A stretch of 64,000 nucleotides of DNA from Larix kaempferi (taxonomy: Eukaryota > Streptophyta > Pinopsida > Pinales > Pinaceae). The DNA is taken from NCBI GenBank assembly GCA_027924585.1, contig BSBM01000602.1:7191501-7255500 (forward strand), given 5' to 3'. Below the pieces are notes generated by a model. The model was not told the origin of the DNA. It saw nothing but the letters and a program-made list of their open reading frames with translations, and did not search any database. The stretch's first letter is position 1. The number at the start of each line of letters is the position of its first letter. Shown in pieces: positions 23,955 through 36,030 of the stretch. The position numbers and the translations under genes are program-made.

Positions 23955-24701
23955 CATGGGATGAAAGTATTCCATACATACAACACAGTTACAATTGTGC
24001 TCAGCACATCTCTACATGCAAGAGTCCATTTGAGCTTTGTTATGGATTTCAACCCTCAGAGCCTATCGAATTGATCAGCTCCTTGACACAGCCAAACTCT
24101 GACACCGACTACAGCCAGTGAGAAGTTGATAAAGCCTTGAAGTTTCAAGATCATATTTACGACATCCAGAAGCAAGCACGGTAAATGTTGCAATGAGAAA
24201 ACGAGAAAGCTAAGGCCTGACACAAAAAGAATAGTATTCCTCATTCATTCCAAATTGGGGATAAGGTCTGGTTACATCTCAAGAAGGAGCGCTTCTCTGG
24301 TCCATTCAAGAAGATCAAACCTTTGCGATATGGTCCATACAATATTCTTCAACAGATTGGCGAAAATGCTTTCCAGCTTGACATTCTTGCATGCCTGCCG
24401 CCTGGGTCTGCATCCAGTATTCAATGTGGATCTACTTTGACAATACCATGCATCACTGTTGGAACAAAACGACTTATCGATAGCAGAACCCGATGAAATC
24501 CATCCAGATGTTCATGAGCCTCTTCCTTGCGACACCATTGTAGGACGATGAGTACGCCATACAAGGGTGAACACAATTCCCTTGTATGAAGTTAATAAAG
24601 CCGGAGAGATCCTAGCACAATAAAAGTGGTACTCTGCTGCTGAATTGACCGACAAGTTTCCTCACCTTCACGAGCAAACAATGGTGACCATTGTTTCTTA
24701 A
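23955..24701 (+). pseudogene. pol: pol of older Ty3/gypsy element, 3' part (integrase C-terminus)
   Basis: This continues the integrase cut at 10673 (WDESIPYIQHSYN, then FELCYGF), followed by a charged linker and the DKVWLHL and RYGPYNI segments of the integrase C-terminal domain near 24260-24345. A tail follows with DTIVGR near 24530, LYEV near 24585, KWYSAAELTDKFPHL near 24623-24667, and a final stop at 24699-24701 that overlaps the polypurine tract. The tail sits where chromodomains lie in chromoviruses, but I cannot show that it is one. Several stops and frameshifts are present. Confidence 0.85.
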
Positions 24702-24712
24702 GGAAGGAGGTC
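24702..24712 (+). other. Polypurine tract of the older Ty3/gypsy element
   Basis: A purine run (AAGGAAGGAGG) directly before the 3' LTR start at 24713, the expected plus-strand primer. Confidence 0.75.
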
Positions 24713-25247
24713 TGATCCACATCGTAGTTGGCATTATTGTCGAATGCCGACTTCGACACCTCTTCGACAAGTCATCGATGTCATCACAACGTCGACAAGT
24801 TTCAACCTCGATATGGATTCGACAACTATATGAATTTGAAAAGTTCCGCGACCTCACAATTTTGTGACATCGACATGCAGCGTCGATCTGCGACTTGCGA
24901 CTATCGAACTTCGTTAGACTGTCTCTCTGTCTTCCAGTTGAATGTAACGGTTGAACTATTGAATTGTTATAACTTCTTTGTAATTGAATTTAATGAGAAA
25001 GCACCCAATCATCTCAACACATTCTATATAAGCATGTATAATACTGTAAAATACATCATGTCATGAACTTATATCCATTAATAGAAATCAGTTCGCGTTC
25101 CTGCATATTGTCTGTGTATATTTGTGTTATGTCTGTGTAGTATATTCCTGCTTTGCACATTTTGTTTCTTAAGCTTCTGCCATAATAGAGCCAACTCATT
25201 CAGTCGAACTATTGTCCACATCATGCTTCCTAGCCGCATGTGGATCA
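24713..25247 (+). repeat. 3' LTR of older Ty3/gypsy element
   Basis: 535 bp, starting TGATCCACAT and ending ATGTGGATCA. The TATA box (CTATATAAG) lies at 25024-25032. TGAGA follows at 25248-25252, matching 6315-6319. Confidence 0.92.
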
Positions 25248-25252
25248 TGAGA

Positions 25253-25890
25253 AGAACACTTGCCCCTTGAAGGAAGGTGGCAAGGGAACTTGGTAGATGC
25301 TAGAAAAGAGGGAAGAGGTGAGCTATAAGGGAGCTCAAGCACAATTCCAGTAGCATAACCTTTCTCTTAGTTTCTCTCTTTTATAGGCATGTCCATGGCT
25401 TCTTTTTATAGGCCAAGAGGTGGCCAAGAAATAACTAGATCCCAATGTGAACTCCTTGATCTCATGATCTAGCTCCAAGGTACACAAAAGAGGCCATTTA
25501 AGGAACCCAAGTGTGTGAGTAGCCAAATTTGAATATGTGGAGGTAATGCAGCTTTCATGAGTCTTTAATGTGCCACTGGTGGTTGAGATTCCACTGTTTC
25601 TGTCAGTCGCATGGATATCGAAGGAATATCCATGTTGGTCGTGCGGTCATAGTTTTGATAGCATGCATAGTAGCGTGTATTATTAGACACGTGGCCATGT
25701 GGTTGTAGTTCTTGACTATTTTTGGGCGTTTTTGGACTCATGTTGCTTCTTGGATCTAATGAGGATGTCTTTGGTGGGTTTCATGCTATTTGTTGATAAC
25801 ACTTTATCATGTAAATTTCAAAAACGTCACATGTGTGCGATATTTGAGCATTAACACCTTACAAATTTCCTCATGCCTAGAGGCTTGAAC
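25253..25890. other. No gene seen
   Basis: Mixed-composition sequence to the right of the Ty3/gypsy target site. It is the continuation of the DNA left of 6315. The minus-strand ORF at 25335-25526 has no recognisable content. Confidence 0.4.
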
Positions 25891-26580
25891 CTGTTCCGTG
25901 TCCTGCAGTTTGCGCCAAATATCTTCCACTTCTTCAGCTTGCAATTATGTATTCACCTCTGTATCATCCATGTGAGATTCCATACAAGTAATATCAATAT
26001 AAATTCTTTTGTTTTCATCCAAAGCAACTTTTGAAACCTCAAAGACGCATCTCAGTATCTTTTTGGGATCTGACATATAGTTCTTTAGAGCCATTATCTC
26101 ACCCATAATTTGCTCCAAAGCATTTTCCTCAGCTGCCATGAGCAAGGGTTCAATAGATTCTTTGCACTCTTCCTGGCATTTAGTAACCTCGCCTCTTCTC
26201 CCGGATATGCACAAATGATTGAGAAGGGACTTGAAACTTCTAAATTTAATGGAATTGGAATCACATAGAGGATTTTCCATATCCCAGATCATGTTCTTCA
26301 CGTGGGAGCCTATACTTAACATGCAATAAAGGATGGCGAGAGGAAATGATCCAAGACAAGGGCATTTAGAGGTCATTAAATTCTATCTAATTCACCTTTC
26401 CTCTTCCCACCGCACAATGAATGTCATACTGCAGTGATAACAACCTCCTTGTTGGTAATTAAGGGAAGCCATAATGACTTGACACCTCCCAAAGCGATCC
26501 CGAGGCCAAATGTCCAAGATAAATTCATATGGAAAGCAAAGGGGCCAACATTTTAAACATGAAAACAAGAAATCCATTTA
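25891..26580 (-). pseudogene. C-terminal remnant downstream of an RNase H domain, with a helical segment
   Basis: Minus-strand sequence downstream of the RNase H remnant. The segment 26376-25945 is open and ends in a charged helical stretch (near 26170-25945, including an EENALEQIMGEIMALKN-type helix) that continues past a stop. I do not recognise a family. A comparable RNase H then coiled-coil order occurs at 61121-62448 on the plus strand. Confidence 0.35.
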
Positions 26581-26589
26581 GTGAGGGGG

Positions 26590-26990
26590 ATAGAGTTGTT
26601 AATACTTATATCACCTTCCTTTAGACTTGAAGCTTTGTTGGCAAGGTGATCAACTACCTTGTTATTCTATCGTTTGGAGTGGAGGAATTTCACTCTTGAT
26701 ATATCTTGGATGAAGGCCAAGATTATTTTATGAACTCTTCCAATCTCTTTTTCCCTACTAGTTTGGATGTTTTGCATTTTTTGAATAACTATCCAAGAAT
26801 CACTGAACACTTGGAGGTCTCCGATGTTTAACTCCGCCACAACTTTTGTTTCCTGCATTAGAGATGTCCACTCAACTTGATTGTTTTTCTGCTTTCCTAG
26901 ACCCCAAGCAATTGAAAGAATAATTTTTCTTGTGGGTCGAAGATAATCCCTCCCGCACCCGCCTCCCCCGTTGATATGTATTTAAAATTA
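26590..26990 (-). pseudogene. LINE-type RNase H domain remnant
   Basis: The minus strand gives the plant LINE-type RNase H pattern: GAGGIIFDPQ near 26975-26940, a frameshift and stop, then VEWTSLMQETKVV, then DLQVFSDSWIVIQKM near 26820-26775 (second acidic residue), then a tail with NNKVVDHLANKAS near 26660-26620. The first catalytic Asp region is missing because the sequence becomes AT-rich at about 26995. No RT domain lies upstream, so this is a truncated or rearranged remnant. Confidence 0.65.
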
Positions 26991-28999
26991 TAAATTAGGA
27001 TATTTATTAATTTCATGTGATTGATCATGTGTTTAAAATAATGAGATGAAAAATATCTTAACACTTAACAAGTGGAATTAATAAAAATAATAACAAAACG
27101 AACCCGCAAATTAAAGGAAAATATTTACCTAAAAAATAGGTCCCCTCCAAGAAATATAGAATACAATGAAAATGTCATATTTTTATTGGACTGAGAGTAG
27201 CGAGGTGCTATACAACCTAGTATGGTAGAGACGTTGTCACGTTCCCAATGTTATGTTACTAAAATAAAAAATAATTTAAAAATTCATGTCGGCTCATAAA
27301 ATAAAATAAAAAATATAACAAAATAAAAAGTAGGCTCATAAAATAAAAAAATTAAAGCCAAATAAAAAGTTATTAAAAAACCCATGTTGGCTTATACAGT
27401 AAAAAAATAAAAAGCATAGATCAATCTTAAATGTGGATCTATCAAACAGTTTCACCTAAGGAAATTGGATTCCTCTCAGTGCTTGATAGATCCAAGTTTG
27501 AGATGGATCTATGCTGGTATTAATACAATCCCATTTGTATAATATTTGAATTCTACAAATTTAATGTATGTGTAAGTAAAGTAAGATGTCATGTTAACTT
27601 AAAATTGTTCATATTCTTCTAATTTGTATGTTTAATAGTTTTTTATATGAATGAGCAATTTGTGTTGAGCTAGCAGTTACTTTTTAAAAAATGTGTAAGT
27701 AAAGTAAGGTGTCAAAATTGTAAATTAATGTATAAAAAAATCAATGTTTAGAGAAAATAAATATAATATATTTTTCTCATAATTAATAATTGGATCTTTC
27801 TCAATAACAATTACTTCTTAAAAAAAGAGTCATTGTTTTAAGGAAATAAATCTAGGTACTCATATATTTTTCTCATAATTAATACTATGTGATCTATCTC
27901 TATAAAAAACTTATTTTATTTTATAGTAAATTATATTTGTTAAAAACACAAATATTATTTATATGCATACTTGTATAAATTCATATAATTTAGTTATCAA
28001 TTATTTGATAATTAAAGATTAAGATATATTTGATTGTACCAATTACTTAGATTATTAATATCACTTCATCATTTATTTTCAATATGTTTAAGTTTAATCT
28101 CATATTTTTTATTTAACTACACTACCATATTTATAGTGTTGCTATTGTTAGAAATTAATTCTCTTCTATTATCTACCATAAATAGAGAGAGAGAGAGGTT
28201 AGAAGAATAGTTAGGGACAATTTAAGAGATTGGCCTCAGGCCCTCAACCTAAAAATTTCTCACACATTTATTGAGAATAAATAATCAATTTGTAAATTTG
28301 AAAAAAATTGTCATTAATAATAAATGTATATGGTTATGTACAAAACTAAAAGTTGTTTTTTCAAATCAAGGTATCATTTAAAAGTTGAAAACCCAAGTCA
28401 AATACTAACCATGAATTGAAAATTATTTAAATGCTCATGCTTTCCCTTTTCACAATATAGACATTATTTCCTCTAATATGTTCATGACCACCTTGTTATT
28501 TCCTTTAAAAGGAACTCTTATGCTTCAAATACCACATTAATGCAAAGTATAAGTGTCTAGCTAAGTATAATATATTCATAAGATCCACCTTGTTATTCAA
28601 ATGAGAGTAGTTTAAATTACAACAAACAATAAATATGATTAACATCAATGATAATTTGCAATCTAATTAGTTGATTTTGATCCACTTGAAATTATAATAC
28701 AATAAATTAAATGATAAAAAACACACTAGAATGAATTAAATGGAAAGCAAGAAATATCATCTCTAACTATGGACAATCACATACAATCATTCCATATAGT
28801 GACAAATATCTTGATAGACAAACACATTTCACTTCAGATTGATTGTTACCAACTCAAATTGTTAACAAATGCACCGGTAATCAACTTTCCATTTCCACTG
28901 TCATAATAATAAAAATGAATAATATAATTCAAGAATTAAAGATAACATTAATAAAATGATAGATAAAAACTATAAATCATGAAATAAAAAATGTACATA
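26991..28999. other. AT-rich region without genes, containing one hairpin
   Basis: Two kilobases of very AT-rich DNA with poly-A/AAAT runs (27260-27410) and a (GA)n tract near 28184. The only structure is the inverted repeat at 27414-27514, listed separately. If the TNP2 gene to the right is part of a CACTA element, its 3' end should lie here, but I could not find a CACTA terminus. Confidence 0.4.
27414..27514. repeat. Inverted repeat, two 35-base arms around a 31-base loop
   Basis: Arms 27414-27448 and 27480-27514 pair at about 30 of 35 positions, starting from GCATAGATC on one side and GATCTATGC on the other. It could be a foldback/MITE remnant or a hairpin transcript. Confidence 0.65.
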
Positions 29000-31900
29000 T
29001 CACTCTCTATTGCCATCACCCTCATTATATTCCTCGATTTTCATGATAGCACTGTTCTTCTAAAAAATATGTTTAGATCTAGGTTTGTGTATTAATACCA
29101 ACCACCAATCCCTATCCAACACATCTGGGTAAAAAAACACTTGGTTGCAATGTTTTGGGAAAACATAAGGCTCCTTAGTTTCATCCCACATCCTTCTAGA
29201 GTTGATACATATCATCCCCTTATCACGATTTTCCTTTACATTATTCCCATAAAATGTGTCCCACCACTTGCACCTAAAAATAACACACTAGAAAGATGAG
29301 AAGTCCACTGGAATGATCTCTTGTATCTTTCCAACCTAACCCAACTTCCTCTCTTTTAGATTTTGATCATGGTGGATAGCATGACTAGATTCATCGAACT
29401 CAACTTCCACTCCACAATCTTCTATAAGATGTCCATCATCAACATACTCACTGCGAAAATGATGCCCATATACCCACATAGATGGAAAAAAATGTACCTG
29501 TAAAAAATGAACAAACATTAATATATAAAATATAAATGATATAATTCAAAGGTGCATTGTAAAGTTAGAAATGTGTAACATGAAGAGATTATTACCAAGT
29601 TGTTGCACCCGATTCCTATGTTTAGCACATCCTCCTTGACATGCAGGTAACGACTAGATGCACCATATTTCTTTCTGACTTGGTCAACAACCCAACTGTT
29701 TGCATAGATCATTGGAATATTTTCTTTTAAATGATCTAGATAAGCTTCTACTATTCAACCGTCTGAATTCTTTCCTGTCAATTTCCCATTTCCAATGCAA
29801 GTCACAGTTGTGTTGCCTCATTGTTGTAAAGAATGAATTTATCAATGGAATCAATTTATGAATTTGCTATTGTATTAATGAAACCAAATCGACATATAGT
29901 ACGTATGAGATCAAATATAGGATATGAAGTTCATTCTGAATATAAGTGACAAAATAGAACTGACTTACTCTTTATCATGTACCTTTTTTTTCTGTTTGTT
30001 TGGAGTAGCTCCCCATCCTTTTTGTCCTCATCTCATTCATCATCCCGAATAATTGTTCCTAGTGTGTGGTTTATTTGCTTGATGTACTCACTAGCATAAT
30101 AGAATGTCTCATATACTATGTAGCCCTCTTCCATAGACCCCTTGGATTTTTCCCTTTGTCGAACAAATCCCTTCAGTTTTTTCATGTACCTCTCCAAGAA
30201 GAACATCCAATGACATGATACCACCCTGACTAATTCAACTTCATCCACTAGGTGAATTAGAATATGAGCCTACAAGTCCATGAAACTCATCGATAGTTCC
30301 TTCTCGAACATACAAACAATCTTAGCTATCTCTTGACACCACCGTGGAATGATAGTGATGTCAATATCCTTTGATATGATCAACCATACAAATGCAGATA
30401 GTTTAGATATGGCACACCGCAGGTCCTCGGGAAATTCGTGGTTCACACACCCACGCACGAGCAACAGATACTGACACTACAAAGTGAACAAAAAAATTTA
30501 ATTGCATTTTTACTTGTCTGGTAAAATATATAAATAAAAAATAAAAACATTTTTTTGACATTATACGTACCCTTAGAAGGTTGAGATGGTCATGTAATTT
30601 CAAAGCAGAAAAATTTGCATCTGTAAAGAAGTAGCATCATAGATTAAACCCATTAAAAGAAGGCACCTTCACACCCAATATATTCCTTTTCCAAAGAAAA
30701 ATATTTTTTCTTCAAAACCCATGGGACATCACCTTGTTTAAATGGCCAAGGGGGGTAGCCTCTCCTTTATTTTCGTGTCTTGTCCAATGCTTCTTTTTAG
30801 TATTTGAAGAAATAAGATCTCTCTTGATAGCCAACATGTCACTTTTTTGCGATGATATGTGCATCCATAAATAAGATGAAGCATTTTTAAATATATGTAT
30901 GGGATCTAGTAAGTGGAAAATCTTAATATGCTCCCAATATGGGTGCTCATAAAATACCGATTTCCTTTTCATCCCAATGGGAATTTTCTCAACATAGATG
31001 CTGAAGAATTCAGGATCATTGAACATAGGTTCCTCATTTGAATTGAACATTTTTGAAATTTCCTTCTCCTTCACTCTATCATATGCCCTAATCCAGTCAG
31101 TTAGTGTCATTATTTCAGGCCTTCGGGTTCTCTTTGGTTTACCATTGAAAGCAGATGTTGCTCTTCTATAAGAGTGGTATTCTGGGAAGAATACCCTCAA
31201 GCAGTCGTACAGTGGCTTTCGCAGGTCACTAGACCACCTATCCTTCATAGAAGGTCCACAACAGTTACATCCATGATAACCTTTTGTTAGAAGACTTGTA
31301 GTGTTATGGTATACAAAGCACACTAGTGTTGAAGATCAATACAGTTGCACCGAATTAAATATGCCAAGAAATATTGCTTTGAATATAAACAAATCAAACA
31401 ACATATTTAGTAGAGAAAACTCCTAACCCTAGATAATCATGTGTGGTGAACACACATATTCCATAAAACATAAAACTCCTCTCGATTGGAATGGGTTTCG
31501 ATACATCATATACATGTATCCCTTCCCATAATTACTTCAATTCATAGATCAATGGTTGTAGGTAAGCATCCATATTCTTCACTAGTCTTCCACCAGAGAC
31601 TATAATAGACAACATAAGATGTTCATTCTTCACGGACAATCATGGAGGCATATTGTTATTGATCACTACTACAAGACAAACATAATAGCTAGTGTTTTGG
31701 AGGGAATATGGGTTGGAGACATCCATGGCTATGCTTAATCAAAGGCTCTGTACTTCATCCTTAAATTTATCGGGCCATGTATCCTCTATATGCTTCATGG
31801 ATATTGAATCAGTTGGCATCTGCATAACTCTTTCCTCACTTCAGTGTGAGGCATGCCATCCTTGCAGCATAGCCAATTCTTTGCAACAAAAGAGCCTTTG

Positions 31901-32690
31901 AATCCTTTGGGAATATAGGCATGTGCCTCAATATCTTATGAGGAGGACCATGTGCTTTAGCCTTGTTTCTCTATTTTTGGTACCTCTCATGCCCACATTT
32001 TGGACATATCTTTTTGTCTGCATATTCACCTCTATATAGAATACAATCATTGGGACATGCATGATATGATATGTACTCAACACCCAACATTTTCAACATT
32101 TGCTTAGCCTCTTCATAGCTACCCGGAAAGACATTATCAATCGGAAGTACCTTATCTTTGAATAACCTGCAGTTAGTGGGAAATATAAATGTACAATGTC
32201 AGTTAACATTCATAAAATCGACCATTTTCAATGTTGATTGTGTGACAAGATTCCTCAAAATATAAGGGAGTTGATGGTTAGTTGCCTCAAAAGTGTCGAG
32301 AAACATGCATCTTACATGCCATACATTGCTTTAAAGTTGTATAGTAACATTGTTGTCCCCAACTGTGTAGAATTTGACTGGCCAGGTCCAAAGAGAGATG
32401 TGGTGTAAGTCAATTTAAGGCTTTCGAAGAAGGTATCATTGATATGAGCGTCATCCCATAGCTCATTGTCCTAGAGTGTATGTAATAACATTGCATCTAT
32501 GGAACTCATATGTTGTAATAACTCATCCATACCAACCTCTATTTCATTGCCTCCATTGACAACATATGAAGAACTACTATTATTGTAGGCATTCCTGATT
32601 GGAGAGTCTGGACGTAGTGGGAATTGAATAGGTGGTTGATTCAACCATGCTTGGTATGCTTCCTCTCTGAGTTGCACTCTGTTTGCATCC
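29000..32690 (-). pseudogene. CACTA (En/Spm) TNP2-type transposase gene
   Basis: Reading right to left: an N-terminal part (32677-32471); a TNP2 zinc region with ACPNDCILYRGEY and ICPKCGHERY near 32060-31965; a helix region ending in a conserved WHA near 31890; the TNP2 core (NPYSLQNTSYYV near 31705-31670, then SFMFYGICVF near 31480); a GCNCCGP segment near 31270; a DUF4218-type region at about 30470-30033 (HWMFFLERYMKKLKG, then YETFYYASEYI); and a DUF4216-type region at about 29325-29060 (IFRCKWWDTFYG, then QVFFYPDVLDRDWW). Introns separate the C-terminal blocks. About ten stops and at least one frameshift (near 31905) inactivate it. The family cuts and pastes CACTA elements. The gene lies just downstream of the SET-like gene in the same direction. 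Confidence 0.88.
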
Positions 32691-32962
32691 TTCTATCGAT
32701 TTGGCATTGTAGTGGGTTGCAAAGGAAGACGGTATATAGATCACTCATCATTAGAATATTGTTTTCAAAAATATTGAACATTACATTGATGATATTAGTA
32801 AGTACAGTGCAATTTGTTTGTCGCAACATGATACCAAACAATTATTACAGAACCATGAGAATTTTTCCAATAGTATATGTTCAACCACAAACAATTTATA
32901 AAACAAAAGTTCAAATTGAGAAATACATTAAAATCAATCCTATTGAAAATTAAAATATACAA

Positions 32963-34381
32963 TTAATCAATGTATTCTGTCTTACGCCCCAAGGGGACGT
33001 CTAAAGGTAGTCCTAATGTAAGGCATCTCTGATGAGCGGTTGGTGGTCTATGAAAGTTATAGTTTATTAACAACTTGTCACGAGGAAAAAAACTATGTAT
33101 TGCATGCACAATAACAAATATGGATGATTCCCTTTTCATAAAGAAATCTTGGTCATTGAAGTGTTCCTTAAATGAACAATTTGCATAAAATAAAGAGCAC
33201 CTGGAACTATTTATGCACCCTGCAATGTTCCCATGAGTGTGTGGACGATCATCGATATAAAACATGTTCTTCCTATTATAGTTTCCAAAAACATAAACAT
33301 TCATGCACATACTATACATGGAAATACTATGTTTGTATTTAACAATATTCAAGTAATTTGACCATCAATAGATAGGACCGCAAAATGACATAAGTGCTAC
33401 TAACTATTTGGGAGGAACGAGTACATGTGAAAGGATAAACAACCCAATATTTGTAGCATCTATATTAGACTTGGCAATCATAAAACTATTACCACATAAG
33501 GAGAATTCGGTTCCAAATCAAGCACAAATAAAGAAGATAGCCAAGCACCATACAAAGTGCAGTTGTAACAAGTTTGATATCTACTTTACAAATTCACAGG
33601 AAGAGAGAAGTCATCGCTACCCCCAAAAAATTGGATCGGCCTTGGTGTGTACTTGGACATTTTTTCTCTCAACTCATGCAACTTTTTGGATCTCCTGGTA
33701 GAGATGTTTTGGGTGGCATTGATATCATACTTTAGATCACTAGCAATTTCAATTGACTAAAAAGAAGCAGGGGGGTTAGTCAATTTAGGAAAAAACATAG
33801 TTGTTTTGGCTTCCAACTTTTCCAAAAATGAGCATAGGGAAGTGTTCCTATGTGTCTTTTATATATCACCTATTGGATTTTTTTACTGTACTAGGAGGTA
33901 TTAGACCATCAACATTTGGTAGTCGATCATTAGTATAATGTGTGAGTATGACATGTCGAGGGTTCTCCTTCAATCCTTGACATTTTGAACAACCACATAC
34001 AACTAGGGTGTCATAAAAGAGATCCATTTCACGACAAATTACCATCGATGACCTAGGATTGTGGCTAGAAGATGGCATGTTACAATTGATAGAGTAAAGT
34101 GACTGCCCATTTTCATCTACCAAATGCTTGCAGTATCTTGCTCCCGATAACAACTTAGGATGTTTTGAAACTAGTGGAACATCTCGTGCATTCGAACTCA
34201 ATCCTGAATCGGGATCCTACAAAATAGAGTACATTGTTATTCACATTTGCATGGATAAGTAAAATAAATTCAATTAGATAATCAAAATATAAATAAAATA
34301 TGAACTTACTAGAGATGGAAAGGGAGAACTTGCTAAAATTTGAACAATATGCAATGCGCTGGAATTTGAAGAATTCGACAT
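32963..34381 (-). pseudogene. Spliced SET-domain-like gene directly upstream of TNP2
   Basis: The ATG at 34381 opens exon 1 (to 34310). A clean GT-AG intron follows at 34309-34217, then exon 2 (34216 to about 33887) with a CGCSKC cluster near 33985. Likely introns follow at 33886-33757 and 33589-33486, both phase-consistent, then the last exon 33485-32963. Exon 3 plus the last exon read like a SET methyltransferase core: SLPVN, then SNIDATNIGLF, a tyrosine-rich middle, then HGNIAGCINSS plus YANCSF (the asparagine-rich cofactor-binding site) and KLLINYNF (the GEEL-x-x-DY motif). Two stops (near 33412 and 33370) break it. A functional copy would methylate lysines. The family call rests on motif shape only. 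Confidence 0.55.
34217..34309 (-). other. GT-AG intron in the SET-like gene
   Basis: 93 bases on the minus strand, from GTAAGT at 34309 to TTTTGTAG at 34217. It joins exons in phase 0 and removes an AT-rich stretch with stops. Confidence 0.6.
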
Positions 34382-34649
34382 TTGATATTATAACTTTTTC
34401 TCCCTGCCAACTTTTATTCAAATCATCAATCAATACATTGCTACAGTCCGAAAAATAAAATTTGAGAACCATATTACAATCTTACTTCCAATATAGTTTC
34501 GAAATCATTTTGTAAGAATAAGGCGAGTTTATGCAACATATGTATACTATGAAATAATGTAATTAATGTGGTTGAGTCCTAAAAGAACATTTGAGATGAA
34601 TATATCATTATACATTGAAACATAGATTCAAAGGCCTTTTTAATTGATT

Positions 34650-35920
34650 AGGTGTTCCATAATAGTATAACTGCATCAATGCATTCTAACTACCAAAACA
34701 CATCAGTGCTGCAAATCCATGTATGCACCGTTTGGGAACATCCACAAAATTACTCTAAAATCAAATTATCCTCTATATTGGATAGCAAATAGTTATCAAT
34801 GTATTTTTAAATCATTGTTGAGGGCAGTGCGCTTTGTATACCAAGGCACAATAGTGCATCCACATTCTTAATACACAATGCAACATGATATTTTAAAAAA
34901 AAAAAATTGGTTTAATGCCACCATGGTTAATCTAGAAAATAGAAGCTCACCAATGCATGTATATCTTAATGGTGCACCAATATTGTGGGGAAATTTTTAA
35001 AAATATATGACACATTTCATACTAAGACGCATTGGTGCGCTAGTGTAACGCGCACACTCAAATATCGAGAATCAAAAATAAGAATTGCACGAATTATTTT
35101 TCCATAAACTGAAAAAGGAGCGGGAAATTTATTTTCAAAACCTAATTCTACGAAGTGTTTATAAAAAAATTCCTAGTCACTATTTCATTATTTTGTCGAA
35201 ATTTCAAAGGGAGAGTTTTGGAAGAGAGACTTACCGAGGAGGATTTTGGAGCAACCAGGGTATTTTGAATATCAAAAATTGTAAGGTATGATGAATCAAC
35301 AAAAGCCCTGCATAGTAGAAATTTGAATCATGTAAATTTTTACTATTGATCACAATGCGTGATTTATTTATTTTCCTAAAATTATAAATGAATTCAAAAA
35401 AAAAAGCATTAAGGGTTTTTTATTTATTTTTAGGGATTTTAGATTTAAGGGTTTTTTATTTTATATATAAAGCGTTGCGTGCCTTGGGACCACTTCTTGG
35501 GTCCAATCTGAAAGCCTGTCAGCCAGTAGGTTTTATTTTTATTTTTTTATTTTTTTATTTCAAAACGCTTACGGAATTTTTGATGCATTCTAGTTGCTCT
35601 AACGCACTGATGCATTTTTAACTACAACGCACTGGTAATGTTGGATATATTATTACTTTTTTCATATTTTAACTTTATAAAATAACACTTATGCATTTTC
35701 CGGTGCAGGAGTGTTGTAATAACTCACCGATGCGTTAAATGTACAAACACACCATTTAATTGTTGGTGCTTAAAAACAAATATATCACGTTGGTAATCCC
35801 ATATGTGAATTTTTTTATTTTGTTCTTGTAAATGGTGTGTTCAAGTATGGTGCACCAGTGCGTGCAGGTATTTATTGCATTGATGCGTTTGGTGTACTGA
35901 AACACATCACAAAGACAAAT
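34650..35920. repeat. Palindromic motif cluster A (GCAYYRRTGC)
   Basis: Exact matches to GCAYYRRTGC lie at 34673, 35029, 35604, 35852 and 35878, with many near matches (for example 34703, 34846, 34950, 35630, 35727). TAGTG, a CACTA-terminus motif, follows one copy at 35040-35044. The cluster lies between the minus-strand SET-like gene and the plus-strand gene at 36031. No protein is encoded. Confidence 0.6.
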
Positions 35921-36030
35921 TGTTTTTTATTTTTATTTTTTTATTTTTTAGTTCGAATATATGTAATTTATTTGTATCATATATTTAGTAGATTCTTTAT
36001 TTAATGGTCCATGTTGTTTATTGATATAAA

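Larger units (their letters stand above)
6320..25247 (+). mobile_element. Older Ty3/gypsy LTR retrotransposon, split by a nested element
   Basis: The LTRs begin TGATCCACAT, and the 3' LTR ends ATGTGGATCA, a perfect 10-base terminal inverted repeat. The 5-base target duplication TGAGA lies at 6315-6319 and 25248-25252. Removing the nested element (10674-23949 plus one ATGCA) leaves an element of about 5.65 kb, normal for a simple gag-pol Ty3/gypsy. Its order is gag, protease, RT, RNase H, integrase. The coding part is full of stops and frameshifts, and the two LTRs differ by well over 10% by eye, so this is an old dead copy. Confidence 0.93.

Noticed and set aside
31664-31676. CACTACTACAAGA, which resembles a CACTA transposon terminus
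   Set aside because: It lies inside the TNP2 core coding block, which reads straight through it on the minus strand.
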